Shown here: in pieces, positions 52,493 to 61,938 of the stretch
Numbering within the stretch: the first letter of the stretch is position 1
Layout of the letters: each line of letters begins with the position of its first letter
NCBI RefSeq assembly: GCF_048820915.1
Contig: NZ_JBMERR010000010.1
Span: 99,893 to 163,892, forward strand
DNA length: 64,000 nt
Reading direction: 5' to 3'
Origin: Cribrihabitans_A pelagius
Lineage (GTDB): Bacteria; Pseudomonadota; Alphaproteobacteria; Rhodobacterales; Rhodobacteraceae
The notes under the pieces: generated by a model
What the model was told of the DNA's origin: nothing
Database searches by the model: none
Seen by the model: the letters and a program-made list of their open reading frames with translations, nothing else
Position numbers and translations under genes: made by a program

Positions 52493-53371
52493 ATGTTGGA
52501 CGTATTGCAGCTCTTGGTGAGCGGGCTTGCGAATGGCTGCGTCTATGGCCTGATCGCGCTGGGGTTTGTCCTGATCTACAAGGCGACGGAGGCGGTGAAT
52601 TTCGCTCAGGGCGATTTCATGATGCTGGGGGCATTTGTCACCCTTGGACTTACAAATGCCGAATACCTGCATCTGCCGTTCTGGCTTGCAGCTCCGCTGG
52701 CGATTGCGGTGATGGCGGGCTTTGGCTACCTGCTCAATCACCTGCTGCTGAGGCACCTGTTTGGCGAAAGCCAGACCGCGGTGGTGATCCTGACCATCGC
52801 GCTGGGCTTTGTAATCCGCTTTGTTGCCGGGCTGATCTGGGGGCATGAGCCGCAGACGCTGGAAAGCCCGCTGGCGCTGGGCGATCTGCGGCTGGGCGGC
52901 GTGGTGCTGGGGCTGGCGGATGTGGCGGTGATCGTGGTCACCGTGGCGCTGACTCTTGGCCTTTACCAGTTTTTCCAGCGCACCCGGCTGGGGCTGGCGA
53001 TGCAGGCGGCGAGCCAGAACCAGATGGCGGCCTATTTCATGGGCATCCCGGTGAAGCGTGTGCACGGGCTGATCTGGGCGCTCTCCGGCGCCACGGCGGC
53101 GGTGGCGGGAATCCTGTTTGCCTCTAAGGGCGCGATCGACCCCAATGCGGGGCTGCTGGGGATCAAGGCCTTTGCGGCGGCGGTGATCGGCGGTTTCGGC
53201 TCTTTGCCCGGGGCGCTTGCGGGGGGGCTGATCGTCGGTGTGATCGAGCCCTTCGCGGCGCGCTACCTGGCGGCGGGCTATTCGCAGATCGCGCCCTACG
53301 CGCTGCTGCTGGCGGTGCTGGTGTTCCGCCCGCACGGGCTGTTCAGCCAGGTCCGCGTGAAGAAGGTCTGA
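52493..53371 (+). CDS. livH: HAAT-type ABC transporter permease LivH
   Basis: A 292-residue inner-membrane permease with about eight helices. The conserved N-terminus LLVSGLANGCVYGLIALGFVLIYKATEAVNFAQGDFMML (in parts) and the loop ASQNQMAAYFMGIPVKRVH mark the LivH branch. Near the end, AAAVIGGFGSLPGALAGGLIVGV is the coupling region. The ATG at 52493 follows GGGGGAGG by three to five bases. The upstream leader contains TTGACA at 52348-52353 as a possible -35. It begins a six-gene operon encoding permeases, two ATPases, an acyl-CoA ligase and a binding protein. Confidence 0.92.
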   Translation: MLDVLQLLVSGLANGCVYGLIALGFVLIYKATEAVNFAQGDFMMLGAFVTLGLTNAEYLHLPFWLAAPLAIAVMAGFGYLLNHLLLRHLFGESQTAVVILTIALGFVIRFVAGLIWGHEPQTLESPLALGDLRLGGVVLGLADVAVIVVTVALTLGLYQFFQRTRLGLAMQAASQNQMAAYFMGIPVKRVHGLIWALSGATAAVAGILFASKGAIDPNAGLLGIKAFAAAVIGGFGSLPGALAGGLIVGVIEPFAARYLAAGYSQIAPYALLLAVLVFRPHGLFSQVRVKKV

Positions 53372-53375
53372 GCCG

Positions 53376-54461
53376 ATGCGCATCCATTTCAAGACATCTT
53401 ATGAGCACGACATCCGCCTGTTTCCCGATGCCTGGACCGCGGCGCTCTATGGCGTGCTGATGCTGCTGGCGCTGCTGCTGCCGCTGCTGATCAACGAGTT
53501 CTACCTGGGCGAGGTCACCAATGTGCTGATCTGGGCCATCGCTGGTTTAGGGCTGATGCTGCTGACCGGGCAGACGGGGCAGGTGAGCCTGGGCCATGCG
53601 GCCTTCCTGGCGCTGGGGTGCTATGCCAACACCATCCTGATCGAGGCCGGGCTGCCCTTCATCCTCGCCTTCCCGCTGGCCGGTATCCTCACCGGGTTTG
53701 CGGGCGTGCTGATCGCGATCCCGGCGCTGCGGCTGCATGGCATCTACCTCGCCATTGCCACCATCGCGCTGTCGATCCTGGCCGACGACATCATCGTGCT
53801 GCTGGCGCCCTGGACCGGCGGCGTGTCGGGCAAGTTTCCCGATATGATCACCATCTTCGGCTTCGAGATCGAACGCTGGACCATGCCCGCGCGCTTCTAC
53901 TACCTGGTGCTGGCCGTTACGGTGATTTGCACGCTGTTCTACCGCAACCTCTTGCGCGCGCCGCTCGGCCGCGCCTTTGCCGCGGTGCGCGACAGCGAGG
54001 TCTCCGCCGCCGCGATGGGCGTGCATATCGCCCGGACCAAGGCCGCGGCCTTCGGGCTCAGCTGCATGATTACCGGCTGGGCGGGCGCCTTGATGGGCTA
54101 CTACGCGGGCGCCTTCAACAACGAGACGTTTTCGCTGGTGATCTCGATCACGCTGTTGATGATGATCGTGATCGGCGGGCTGGGGTCGATCCATGGCGCC
54201 TTCCTGGGCGCCATCGTCGTCGCCTTCCTGCCGCAGGCTCTGGCGATCCTGCGCGATGCCGCGATGGGCGGCAGCGTGGCCATTCCGGGGCTGGAGACCG
54301 GGGTCTTCGGGATGATCCTGATCCTCTTTATCCTGTTCGAGCCGATGGGGCTTTACGGCCGCTGGCTGAAGATCCGCACCTGGCTCGAACTCTTCCCATT
54401 TGCCCGCAAGGACATGTTCCGCCGCCAGAAAAGCTACCTCAAGACGGAGCGGCTGAGATGA
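53376..54461 (+). CDS. livM: HAAT-type ABC transporter permease LivM
   Basis: A 361-residue second permease of the importer. The first 30 residues are polar, then eight to ten helices follow. Blocks are LLTGQTGQVSLGHAAFLALGCYANT, LRLHGIYLAIATIALSILA, and FAAVRDSEVSAAAMGVHIARTKAAAFGLS, which are diagnostic. Four bases separate it from livH, and its stop overlaps the livG ATG. The C-terminal tail RRQKSYLKTERLR is cytoplasmic. The length is slightly over E. coli LivM without its N-terminal extension. Confidence 0.92.
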   Translation: MRIHFKTSYEHDIRLFPDAWTAALYGVLMLLALLLPLLINEFYLGEVTNVLIWAIAGLGLMLLTGQTGQVSLGHAAFLALGCYANTILIEAGLPFILAFPLAGILTGFAGVLIAIPALRLHGIYLAIATIALSILADDIIVLLAPWTGGVSGKFPDMITIFGFEIERWTMPARFYYLVLAVTVICTLFYRNLLRAPLGRAFAAVRDSEVSAAAMGVHIARTKAAAFGLSCMITGWAGALMGYYAGAFNNETFSLVISITLLMMIVIGGLGSIHGAFLGAIVVAFLPQALAILRDAAMGGSVAIPGLETGVFGMILILFILFEPMGLYGRWLKIRTWLELFPFARKDMFRRQKSYLKTERLR

Positions 54462-55225
54462 GCCTGCTGCAAGTGGAAAACGCGACGCTGAAATTCGGCG
54501 GGGTGGTGGCGGTGAACGATCTGAGCTTCTCGGTCGAGGAGGGCGAGGTCTATGCCATCGTCGGGCCGAACGGGGCGGGGAAATCCACCGTGTTCAACCT
54601 GATCTCCCGCTTCTACGATCCCTTTGCCGGGCGCATCACATTCGACGGGCAGGACCTGCTCAAGCGTAAACCGGATGAGGTTGCCGATTTGGGCATCGCC
54701 CGCACCTTCCAGAACATCGAGCTGTTCGATCAGGCCACCGTGTTGCAGAACCTGCTGGTCGGCCGCCACCGCCACCGGCGCAGCACGCTGCTGGAGGAGC
54801 TGTTCTTCACCCCGCGCGTGCGCCGCGAGGAGCACCGCCACCGGGCCGCGGTGGAGGAAGTGATCGATTTCCTCGACCTCCAGCCCTACCGCGACAAGCG
54901 CATCGCCGGGCTGCCCTACGGGGTGCGCAAGGTGGTGGAGCTGGGCCGGGCGCTCGCCTCCGGGCCGCGGCTTCTGCTGCTCGACGAACCCGCCTCGGGT
55001 CTGTCGGTGGAGGAGACGCGGGACATGCGCTGGTGGATCGACGACATCCGACGCCAGATGGGGATCACGGTTCTGATGGTGGAGCATGACATGGGGCTGG
55101 TCTCGGGCGTCTGCGACCGGGTGCTGGCGCTGGCCGATGGCGCCAAGCTGGCCGAGGGGACGCCCGACGAGGTGCAGGCGCATCCGGCGGTGATCGAGGC
55201 CTACCTTGGTGCGGGGGCCGCATGA
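54458..55225 (+). CDS. livG: HAAT-type ABC transporter ATPase LivG
   Basis: A 255-residue ATPase. Walker A is GPNGAGKST (residues about 34-42), with ARTFQNIELFDQATVLQNLL typical of LivG. The family signature is somewhat changed: AGLPYGVRKVVELGRAL replaces LSGGQQ, which is usual for this subfamily. Walker B is LLLLDEPASGL, and the H-loop is MVEHDMGLV. The ATG overlaps the livM stop (ATGA), and its stop overlaps livF, so the genes are coupled. Confidence 0.92.
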   Translation: MSLLQVENATLKFGGVVAVNDLSFSVEEGEVYAIVGPNGAGKSTVFNLISRFYDPFAGRITFDGQDLLKRKPDEVADLGIARTFQNIELFDQATVLQNLLVGRHRHRRSTLLEELFFTPRVRREEHRHRAAVEEVIDFLDLQPYRDKRIAGLPYGVRKVVELGRALASGPRLLLLDEPASGLSVEETRDMRWWIDDIRRQMGITVLMVEHDMGLVSGVCDRVLALADGAKLAEGTPDEVQAHPAVIEAYLGAGAA

Positions 55226-55998
55226 TGGCGGCGCCGGTTCTGGAGATCCGCAACCTGGAAAGCTTCTACGGGCCGGTGATGGCGATCCGCGGGGTGTCCC
55301 TGCGCGTGGAGGCAGGGCAGGTGGTGACCGTGCTCGGCGCCAATGGTGCGGGCAAGTCGACGCTATTGAAGACGATCTCCGGCATCATGGAGCCGGAGAA
55401 GGGCGAAATCCTCTTCGAAGGCCGGCCGATCCAGGGGCAGGAGCCGCACAGCATCGTGCAAAAGGGCATCGTGCATGTGCCCGAGGGGCGCGAGGTTTTC
55501 CCGCTGCTGACGGTAGACGAAAACCTGACCCTTGGCGCCTATACCCGCAAGGGCCGGGCGGAGATCGAGCGCGACCGCGACAAGGTATTCACCTATTTCC
55601 CTGTGCTGGCTGAACGCCGCGGCCAGGAGGCGGGCACGCTCTCGGGCGGGCAGCAGCAGATGCTGGCAATTGGCCGCGGGCTGATGCTGCGGCCCAAACT
55701 CATGCTCCTGGACGAGCCTTCGCTCGGCCTCTCGCCGCTCCTGGTGCAGGAGATCTTTGCCATCCTGCGGCGCCTGAATGCCGAGGAGGGCGTGACCATG
55801 GTTCTGGTCGAGCAGAACGCCCGTATCGCGTTGGAACTCGCCGACGTGGGCTACGTGATGGAGACGGGCCGCATTGTGATGGACGGCAGCGCCGAGCGGC
55901 TGATGCAGAGCGAGGACATCAAGGCGTTCTACCTCGGCCAGCAGGCGGCGGGCCAGCGCGGCGAAACCCGCTGGAAGCGCAAGAAGACCTGGCGGTGA
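55222..55998 (+). CDS. livF: HAAT-type ABC transporter ATPase LivF
   Basis: A 258-residue ATPase pairing with LivG. Walker A is GANGAGKST, the Q-loop region is VHVPEGREVFPLLTVDENL, the signature is LSGGQQQMLAIGRGLM, and Walker B is LMLLDEPSLGLSP. The alternative start three bases later (ATG 55225) is equally possible. A lysine- and arginine-rich C-terminal extension (RGETRWKRKKTWR) goes beyond the usual end near residue 240. Its stop overlaps a GTG that could begin the ligase frame. Confidence 0.92.
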   Translation: MMAAPVLEIRNLESFYGPVMAIRGVSLRVEAGQVVTVLGANGAGKSTLLKTISGIMEPEKGEILFEGRPIQGQEPHSIVQKGIVHVPEGREVFPLLTVDENLTLGAYTRKGRAEIERDRDKVFTYFPVLAERRGQEAGTLSGGQQQMLAIGRGLMLRPKLMLLDEPSLGLSPLLVQEIFAILRRLNAEEGVTMVLVEQNARIALELADVGYVMETGRIVMDGSAERLMQSEDIKAFYLGQQAAGQRGETRWKRKKTWR

Positions 55999-56012
55999 GG
56001 AGCACAGCGGGC

Positions 56013-57938
56013 ATGAACATGGCGGAGAGGGGTATGAGGGACGAAAGCCAAGGGGCAGGGGACCAGCCGGTTCACCCGCAGGTCACGCTCAACGGCGTCG
56101 CCTACAACGCCACCCCCGGCCAGCGCCCCGTTACCGTCGATGGCTGCGACACGCTCGCCAAGCTGTTTGCCCGCCGCTGCGCCGAACAGGGCCGCCGCAC
56201 CTCGCACCGGGAAAAGGACATGGGGATCTGGAAGTCCTATTCCTGGCAGGACTACTGGACCCGCGCCAAGGGGATCGGCCTTGGCCTGATGGCGCTGGGG
56301 ATGCAGCGCGGCGAGGTGGTCTCGATCCTGTCGGAAGACCGCAAGGAATGGCTCTATGCCGACATGGGCGTGCAGGGCGCGGGCGGCATTGCCTCGGGCG
56401 TCTACACCACCGATTCCGCCAAACAGCTTGCCTACCTTCTGACCAACAGCGGCAGCCGCTTCCTGATTGCGGAGGATGACGAGCAGCTCGACAAGTTCCT
56501 GGAGATCGAGGACGCGGTGCCGCATGTGCAGACCGTGATCCTGCTCGAACGCGAGGGGCTGCACGGGCTCGACCACAGCAAGTGCCTGTTCCTGGATGAG
56601 CTCTATGCGCTGGGCCAGCAGTACGAGGCCGACCACCCCGGCGCCTTCGAGGCGGAGATCGCCAAGTCCAAGGCTGATGACACTGCGCTGCTGATCTATA
56701 CCTCCGGCACCACCGGCCCGCCGAAGGGCGCGATGCTGAGCCATGAGAACATCCTCGCCTCTGCCGAGGCCGGCGCGCGGGTTCTGGAATGCCTTGCGAG
56801 TGACGAGCAGCTCTGCTTCCTGCCGCTCTGTCATATCCTGGAGCGCAACGTCTCGGTCTATTTCCCGCTGGCGGCGGGCAGCACGGTGAACTTTGCCGAG
56901 AGCCCGGAGACGGTCTTTGCCAACATGCAGGAGGTCTCCCCCGCGACCTTCTTTGCGGTGCCGCGGGTGTGGGAGAAGATCTATTCTCAAGTGCTGGTCA
57001 TGGCGCAGGAGGCAACGCCCCTAGGGCGCTGGGCCTTCAATCAGGCGGTCAAGTCGGGCCGCGCGCGGGCACAGTTTGCGATGCGCGGGGAGGGGGTGCC
57101 GGGCCGGGTGGCCGCGGCTTACGCGTTCTGGGACTTTGCAGTTCTGCGCAATCTGCGCCGGATGCTGGGTCTGGACCGCTTGCGCCGCGGCGGCACCGGG
57201 GCGGCGCCGGTCTCGCCTGCGCTCTTGGAATGGTACTGGGCCATTGGGGTACCGCTGATCGAAGGCTACGGCATGACCGAAAACGCAGGGCTTGCCACCG
57301 TGAACACGCTGGCTGCCAACCGCCCCGGCACGGTGGGGCCTGCTGTGCCCGGCATGGAGTTGCGCATCGCGCCCGATGGCGAGATCCAGACACGCGGCCT
57401 GAACTCCTTCCAGGGCTATTGGAAGAACCCGGAAAAAACAGCCGAGACCTTCACCGAAGACGGCTGGCTGCGCACCGGCGATGCCGGGCGGCTGGAGGAG
57501 GACGGCAGCCTTGTCATCACCGGCCGCATCAAGGACATCCTGATCACCGCGGGCGGCAAGAACATCACCCCGGCGGAGATCGAGAGCCGGCTCAAGTTCT
57601 CGCATTACATCTCCGACGCGGTGGTGATCGGCGACGGGCGCAAGTACCTGACCTGCCTGATCATGATCGACCAGGAAAACGTCGAGAAATTCGCGCAAGA
57701 GCGCAAGATCCCGTTCAGCGACTTCGCTTCGCTCTGTGCCGCGCCGGAAGTGGTGGACCTGATCGGCCAGGAGGTGGAGGCGGTGAACCGCGAGTTTGCC
57801 CGGGTCGAGCAGATCAAGGACTTTCGCCTGATAAACGTGCTGCTCACCGCCGAAGATGACGAGCTGACCGCCACCATGAAGCTCAAGCGCGGGCTGGTAG
57901 AGCAGAAGCACAAGGATCTGATCGACAGCATGTATTGA
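56013..57938 (+). CDS. AMP-dependent acyl-CoA synthetase (long-chain type)
   Basis: A 641-residue adenylate-forming enzyme that activates a carboxylic acid with ATP and CoA. The phosphate loop is YTSGTTGPPKGA, the adenylate motif is EGYGMTENAG, and the A8 hinge is GWLRTGDAGRLEEDGSLVITGR followed by the lysine motif ITAGGKNITP. Sequence style matches FadD15/ACSBG-like enzymes that are often placed inside HAAT importer operons of alphaproteobacteria. I choose ATG 56013, ten bases after GAGGAG. GTG 55995 and ATG 56034 are alternatives. Its place between the transporter ATPase and binding-protein genes suggests it acts on the imported acid. Confidence 0.88.
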   Translation: MNMAERGMRDESQGAGDQPVHPQVTLNGVAYNATPGQRPVTVDGCDTLAKLFARRCAEQGRRTSHREKDMGIWKSYSWQDYWTRAKGIGLGLMALGMQRGEVVSILSEDRKEWLYADMGVQGAGGIASGVYTTDSAKQLAYLLTNSGSRFLIAEDDEQLDKFLEIEDAVPHVQTVILLEREGLHGLDHSKCLFLDELYALGQQYEADHPGAFEAEIAKSKADDTALLIYTSGTTGPPKGAMLSHENILASAEAGARVLECLASDEQLCFLPLCHILERNVSVYFPLAAGSTVNFAESPETVFANMQEVSPATFFAVPRVWEKIYSQVLVMAQEATPLGRWAFNQAVKSGRARAQFAMRGEGVPGRVAAAYAFWDFAVLRNLRRMLGLDRLRRGGTGAAPVSPALLEWYWAIGVPLIEGYGMTENAGLATVNTLAANRPGTVGPAVPGMELRIAPDGEIQTRGLNSFQGYWKNPEKTAETFTEDGWLRTGDAGRLEEDGSLVITGRIKDILITAGGKNITPAEIESRLKFSHYISDAVVIGDGRKYLTCLIMIDQENVEKFAQERKIPFSDFASLCAAPEVVDLIGQEVEAVNREFARVEQIKDFRLINVLLTAEDDELTATMKLKRGLVEQKHKDLIDSMY

Positions 57939-57980
57939 CGAAAAAGCGGGCAGGAGTCCGCAACCAGGGAGGAGGCACTC

Positions 57981-59147
57981 ATGAAGACACTCAGAGGTAA
58001 GCTGGCATCCACGCTTGCGGCCGCGGCGCTGGCCTGCGGCACCGGCGCGATGGCCGAAACGCAAGGGGTGAGCGACAGCGAGGTGGTGATCGGCTCGGTC
58101 AATGACCTCAGCGGCATCTTTGCCGCCGTCGGCGTGCCGGCCGTCAACGGCGCCAACCTGCGCTTTGCCGAAGCCAATGCAGCGGGCGGCGTGCATGGCC
58201 GCCAGATCCGCTTTGTGGTGGAGGACAACGGCTACCAGATTCCGCGCGCGATGCAGGGCTACAACAAGCTGCTGAACCGCGATCAGGTCTTTGCCATGCT
58301 CTTGTCGCTGGGCACGCCGATGAACCTGGCGGGCTTCAAGCTGCTGGACCCCAAGGGCATCCCCAACGTCGGCCCGCTCACCGCCGCGCGGCAGATGCTG
58401 CAGGAGCCGGTGGAAAACAAGTTCATCGGCTTTTCCAGCTATTACGACCAGACCGCCGCGGGGGTCACCTACCTCGCCGGGGAGTTCGGCGCGGAAGAAG
58501 TCTGCACAATGTATATCCCCTCAGACTTCGGCAAGGAGATCGAGGAGGGCACCAAGGACACCGCCGATAAACTGGGGCTCAGCTTTGCGGCGGAGACCAC
58601 GCACAAGCCGGACGAGCTGGACTTCACCGGCTCGCTCACCAAGCTGAAAGCGGCGGGCTGCGATATCGTCACCCTGGCGCTGGGCGTGCGGCAGGGCATC
58701 ACCGTGGCCGGGACCGCAAAGAAGCTGGGCTGGACCGACGTCAGGTTCCTGAATACCTCGGCCGGCTTCCTGGAGGCGGTGGCGGCGGTGCCGGGCGGCG
58801 TCACCGACGGGCTTTTTGCCGCCTCGGGCTGGGCCGACCTGATCGCCCGCGCCGACGAAGAGGCACCGGCCAAGTTCATGGCCGATTACGAAGCCGAATT
58901 CGGCCAGCCCGCGGGCGGCTTTGCGATGCTGGGCTATTCCGCTGCGGACACGCTGGTGCGCGCGCTGGAGGCGGCAGGGCCGGATCTTACCCATGAAAGC
59001 TTTATCGCCGGGATGGAAAGTCTCGATTATTTCGACGCGCTAACCGATACCCAGATTACCTATGGGGCCGATGATCACCGCGGTGCAGACGATATCGTCA
59101 TTTCCGTGGTCGAAGACGGGAAATGGAAGGAATTGAGCCGCCAGTAA
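57981..59147 (+). CDS. HAAT-type ABC transporter substrate-binding protein
   Basis: A 388-residue periplasmic receptor with a signal peptide (residues 1-25, ending AMAET). The body is of the LivJ/LivK type (Peripla_BP_6), with VVIGSVNDLSGIFAAVG, GGVHGRQIRFVVEDNGYQ, and the partner block AAGCDIVTLALGVRQGI. An exceptional ribosome site GGGAGGAGGC precedes the ATG, which fits the high amount of receptor needed. It closes the importer operon. Ligands of such receptors include amino acids, aromatic acids and short fatty acids; the acyl-CoA ligase next to it argues for an acid other than leucine. Confidence 0.9.
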   Translation: MKTLRGKLASTLAAAALACGTGAMAETQGVSDSEVVIGSVNDLSGIFAAVGVPAVNGANLRFAEANAAGGVHGRQIRFVVEDNGYQIPRAMQGYNKLLNRDQVFAMLLSLGTPMNLAGFKLLDPKGIPNVGPLTAARQMLQEPVENKFIGFSSYYDQTAAGVTYLAGEFGAEEVCTMYIPSDFGKEIEEGTKDTADKLGLSFAAETTHKPDELDFTGSLTKLKAAGCDIVTLALGVRQGITVAGTAKKLGWTDVRFLNTSAGFLEAVAAVPGGVTDGLFAASGWADLIARADEEAPAKFMADYEAEFGQPAGGFAMLGYSAADTLVRALEAAGPDLTHESFIAGMESLDYFDALTDTQITYGADDHRGADDIVISVVEDGKWKELSRQ

Positions 59148-59158
59148 CTACGGCTCTG

Positions 59159-59180
59159 GCAGGCCGGGCCGCCGGCCTGC
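59159..59180 (+). terminator. Hairpin after the binding-protein gene
   Basis: GCAGGCCGG at 59159-59167 pairs perfectly with CCGGCCTGC at 59172-59180 around a four-base loop, twelve bases after the stop. No T tract. Confidence 0.5.
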
Positions 59181-59422
59181 TCACCTCCCGGCAGAGCAGG
59201 GCGCGGGTTTGCGTCCGGCGGTGTCCGGGAAACTTGTCTTTATCCAACGTTTTTGGCGCCGCACGCCTGTAAAAGCCGTCGCGCTTTCGCGGAGCAAGGG
59301 TCTTGTGGGGCTTTGCGGATACAGGTCCAGCGCGAAGCCGGGGCAGCCGGCTGTGCGGATTGCGGCCCTCCGCCGAATTTCCTAGGCTGGCTTCAGTGAT
59401 CAAGCATTTGGGGATTATTGGG

Positions 59423-59437
59423 TCGATAATCTATCGA
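59423..59437. promoter_or_regulatory. Palindromic candidate operator upstream of the SARP-like gene
   Basis: TCGATA-ATC-TATCGA is a perfect inverted repeat with six-base arms, 118 bases before the ATG at 59555. The 407-base gap becomes AT-rich from 59395 on, with TTATATAC near 59492, so the promoter probably lies there. No gene is seen in the gap. Confidence 0.4.
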
Positions 59438-59554
59438 AAGTGCACATTGAAAAATCGTTCCTCTATTCGCCTTTAGATTGCAAAATAATTATATACAAGC
59501 TGACGTAATGGTGTTGTAATCATGACGTGCAATATTCGCTAAGCGGGGGTTGGC

Positions 59555-61210
59555 ATGAGTATTCTTCTAAAGATTTGCCGTTTTGGAGCTTTTGGCGTCT
59601 TCCGCCCTGACGGCTCGGGCATTCCTCTCGGCGCCAAACATCAGGCGCTGATGGCACTCTTATCCACGGCCGATGGCGGTATCCGGACCCGGGCCTTCCT
59701 TGAAAAAACCCTGTGGTGCCTGGCCCAGCCGGAGCAGGCCAAGGCCAGCCTGCGCACCGCGCTTTCGACGCTGCGCCGCCACCTCGGCGGGGAGGCGGCC
59801 GGGCTGATCTCGGCCAACCGGGAGCGGGTGACGCTGGACCTGTCGCGGGTGGAGCTGGACAGCTGCGCTTCGGGGGCGGAGTTCATGGAAGGCTTCGAGC
59901 TGCCGCATGAAGCCGCCTTTGGCAAATGGCTGAGCCAGGCGCGCACCGAATTCGCGCGAGTGCCTGCCGGGGCCGCCGCCCGCGCGCCGGGGCGGGTGAT
60001 CCTGGACAAGCTGCTGCCGTCGATTGCGGTGCTGCCGTTTGCGCAGCGCACGCCCGGCGGCGCGCCGGAGCCTCTGGGCGAACTGATGTCGGAGGAGCTG
60101 TCCCGCCACCTGTCGCGCAGCTGGGCCTTCTCAGTCACCTCCTATCTCGCCTCGCGCCAGTTCGACCCGGCCAGCGTCCGTCCTGCAGATGTCTCGGCGG
60201 CGGCGGGTGTCGATTACCTGGTTTCAGGCACCGTCATCAGCAGCAGCGAGGGCCGTCGCTTCCGGGCCGAGATCGACCTGCACGACGCGGTGCGCGAGAA
60301 GGTGATCTGGTCGCGCAGCTTCGAAGGCTCGCTGAGCGGACTGATGGAGGGGCGCAGCACCATCCTCAGCAACGCCACCCAGCAAATCGGTCAGACCGCC
60401 GCTGCGGAGGCGGTGCGCCTGGCCAGCTTCAAGCCGCTGTCCGCCCTGGGCAGCCACACGCTGCTGATGGCTGCGATCTCCCTCATGCAGGAGATGGACG
60501 CGGCCAAGTACCAGCAGGCGCAGGAGGTGCTGACCCGGCTGCTTGCGCGGGAGCCCGAGCATCCGCTGGCGCTCACCTGGATGGGGTTCTGGCACGTGAT
60601 GCGGGTGGAGAAGGGCCTGTCGCGCGACCGCGAGCACGACAGCCGCATGGCGAGCCAGATGGCCGCCGCCGCGATCCGCGCCGCGCCCGGCTTCTCGCTC
60701 GCGCATACGCTGAACGGGATGATCTCCAGCAACCTGATGTTCCATTTCGACTCGGCGCAGGATTCCTACGATCTCGCCTTGCGCGACAACCCGAATGAGG
60801 CGCTGGCGCTGTTGCTGAAGGGCACCACCCGCGCCTATCAGGACATGCCGGAGGAGGCGGTGCAGCTGACCGATGCCGCCTGCCGCCTGACCCCTCTGGG
60901 GCCGCAGCGCTATTATTTCGATGCGATGTCCGCGTTGGCCAACTTGTCGGCCCGCAACTACGGCCGCACTATTGAGCTGGCGGACCGCTCGCTGGAGGCC
61001 AAGGGCGCCTTCCCGGTGCCGTTGCGCTCCAAGGCCATTGCGCTGCAGTTGTCGGGTCGCGGCGCGGAGGCGCGCGACACGGTGAAATCCCTGCTCGAGG
61101 CCGCACCCGGCTTCTGCCTGTCGCAGTACCAGCGCGACAACCCCGCCGCGATGAGCCCGGCCGGGCGCGACTGGGCCTTGGCCTTGCGCGACGCCGGCGT
61201 GCCGGAGTAA
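59555..61210 (+). CDS. SARP-like winged-helix regulator with TPR-like C-terminus
   Basis: A 551-residue protein that joins three parts. Residues about 5-95 form an OmpR/SARP winged helix (ICRFGAFGVFRPDG, LEKTLWCLAQPEQAKASLRTALSTLRRHL). Residues about 150-270 match the TolB-like domain that begins SIAVLPF and includes ELMSEELSRHLSRSW and YLVSGTV. Residues 290-540 form helical TPR-like repeats. This plan is shared with adenylate-cyclase-like and SARP regulators common in Roseobacters. The signal it senses is unknown. ATG 59555 follows GGGGGTTGGC. The gene appears to be transcribed alone. Confidence 0.8.
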   Translation: MSILLKICRFGAFGVFRPDGSGIPLGAKHQALMALLSTADGGIRTRAFLEKTLWCLAQPEQAKASLRTALSTLRRHLGGEAAGLISANRERVTLDLSRVELDSCASGAEFMEGFELPHEAAFGKWLSQARTEFARVPAGAAARAPGRVILDKLLPSIAVLPFAQRTPGGAPEPLGELMSEELSRHLSRSWAFSVTSYLASRQFDPASVRPADVSAAAGVDYLVSGTVISSSEGRRFRAEIDLHDAVREKVIWSRSFEGSLSGLMEGRSTILSNATQQIGQTAAAEAVRLASFKPLSALGSHTLLMAAISLMQEMDAAKYQQAQEVLTRLLAREPEHPLALTWMGFWHVMRVEKGLSRDREHDSRMASQMAAAAIRAAPGFSLAHTLNGMISSNLMFHFDSAQDSYDLALRDNPNEALALLLKGTTRAYQDMPEEAVQLTDAACRLTPLGPQRYYFDAMSALANLSARNYGRTIELADRSLEAKGAFPVPLRSKAIALQLSGRGAEARDTVKSLLEAAPGFCLSQYQRDNPAAMSPAGRDWALALRDAGVPE

Positions 61211-61479
61211 CCCCCGCAGCGGCCCAGCCCGCAGCAGCCCGGCCGGCGGCCGCGCGGCTTCGGTGAGCGGGTCTGCGCGCGGAACCCTGCGTCATAGCGG
61301 GGGGGCATGGTGCAACAGATGCATGTGACATCCATCTACGAGCGGTGCCGCGCGAGGAGGCCGCGCCTTCCGGTTACGAAGCCGCGCTGCGGTGCGCGCG
61401 GTAATACTCACGGTTGGGCCGCCCCGCGCTCCCGGCCCGGCGGATAGGCCGCCGCATCACCCCGGACTCTGGAGGCCGC

Positions 61480-61938
61480 ATGACTTCGATCCTGGCGTTT
61501 AACCGCAGCTTTTCCGACTACGGGCCGGATATGCAGGCCGAGGAGCGCTCGCCGGAAATTCTCGATGTGGTTGAGGGCTTCATGCACCGCTGGAGCTATT
61601 CCGTGCGCAACCTGATCGGCGCCGAGGTCTCGGTCGAGCATCTGGGCGGCTGTCTGGACGGGGCGCCGGACCTCATCTTCCGGATGGCGGCGCTGGATTA
61701 CTTCGAAATCGTGATCCGTTGCCCGGACCGGCCCCCCTGTTATGGCGGCTGGCTGACCGGAACCCTGCCGGTGACCGTCAGTCCCGAGGCCGTGAACGGC
61801 CGCCCGGTACTGATGACCGCGAGCCGCGAGGGCGGCCGCATCCGCCACATCTTCGACCCGCTGAGCGGCTACCGCCCGGCCGCCGCGGGCGCCGCGCTGC
61901 CGCTGCACGCCGCCCGCCGCCTCTCCGGTTTCGGCTAG
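61480..61938 (+). CDS. Small soluble protein of unknown function, possibly PAS-like
   Basis: A 152-residue protein. The start ATG 61480 lies six bases after GGAGG, so the longer frame is rejected. Blocks such as FSDYGPDMQAEERSPEILDVVEGFMHRWSY (in part) and PDLIFRMAALDYFEIVIRCPDRPPCYGGW look like a compact alpha/beta fold. The end, with GGRIRHIFDPLSGYRPA, resembles small stand-alone PAS or PilZ-adjacent domains but without a motif that I can name. No signal peptide or membrane helix. The 269-base gaps on both sides hold nothing that I recognise apart from the tRNA promoter. Confidence 0.6.
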   Translation: MTSILAFNRSFSDYGPDMQAEERSPEILDVVEGFMHRWSYSVRNLIGAEVSVEHLGGCLDGAPDLIFRMAALDYFEIVIRCPDRPPCYGGWLTGTLPVTVSPEAVNGRPVLMTASREGGRIRHIFDPLSGYRPAAAGAALPLHAARRLSGFG

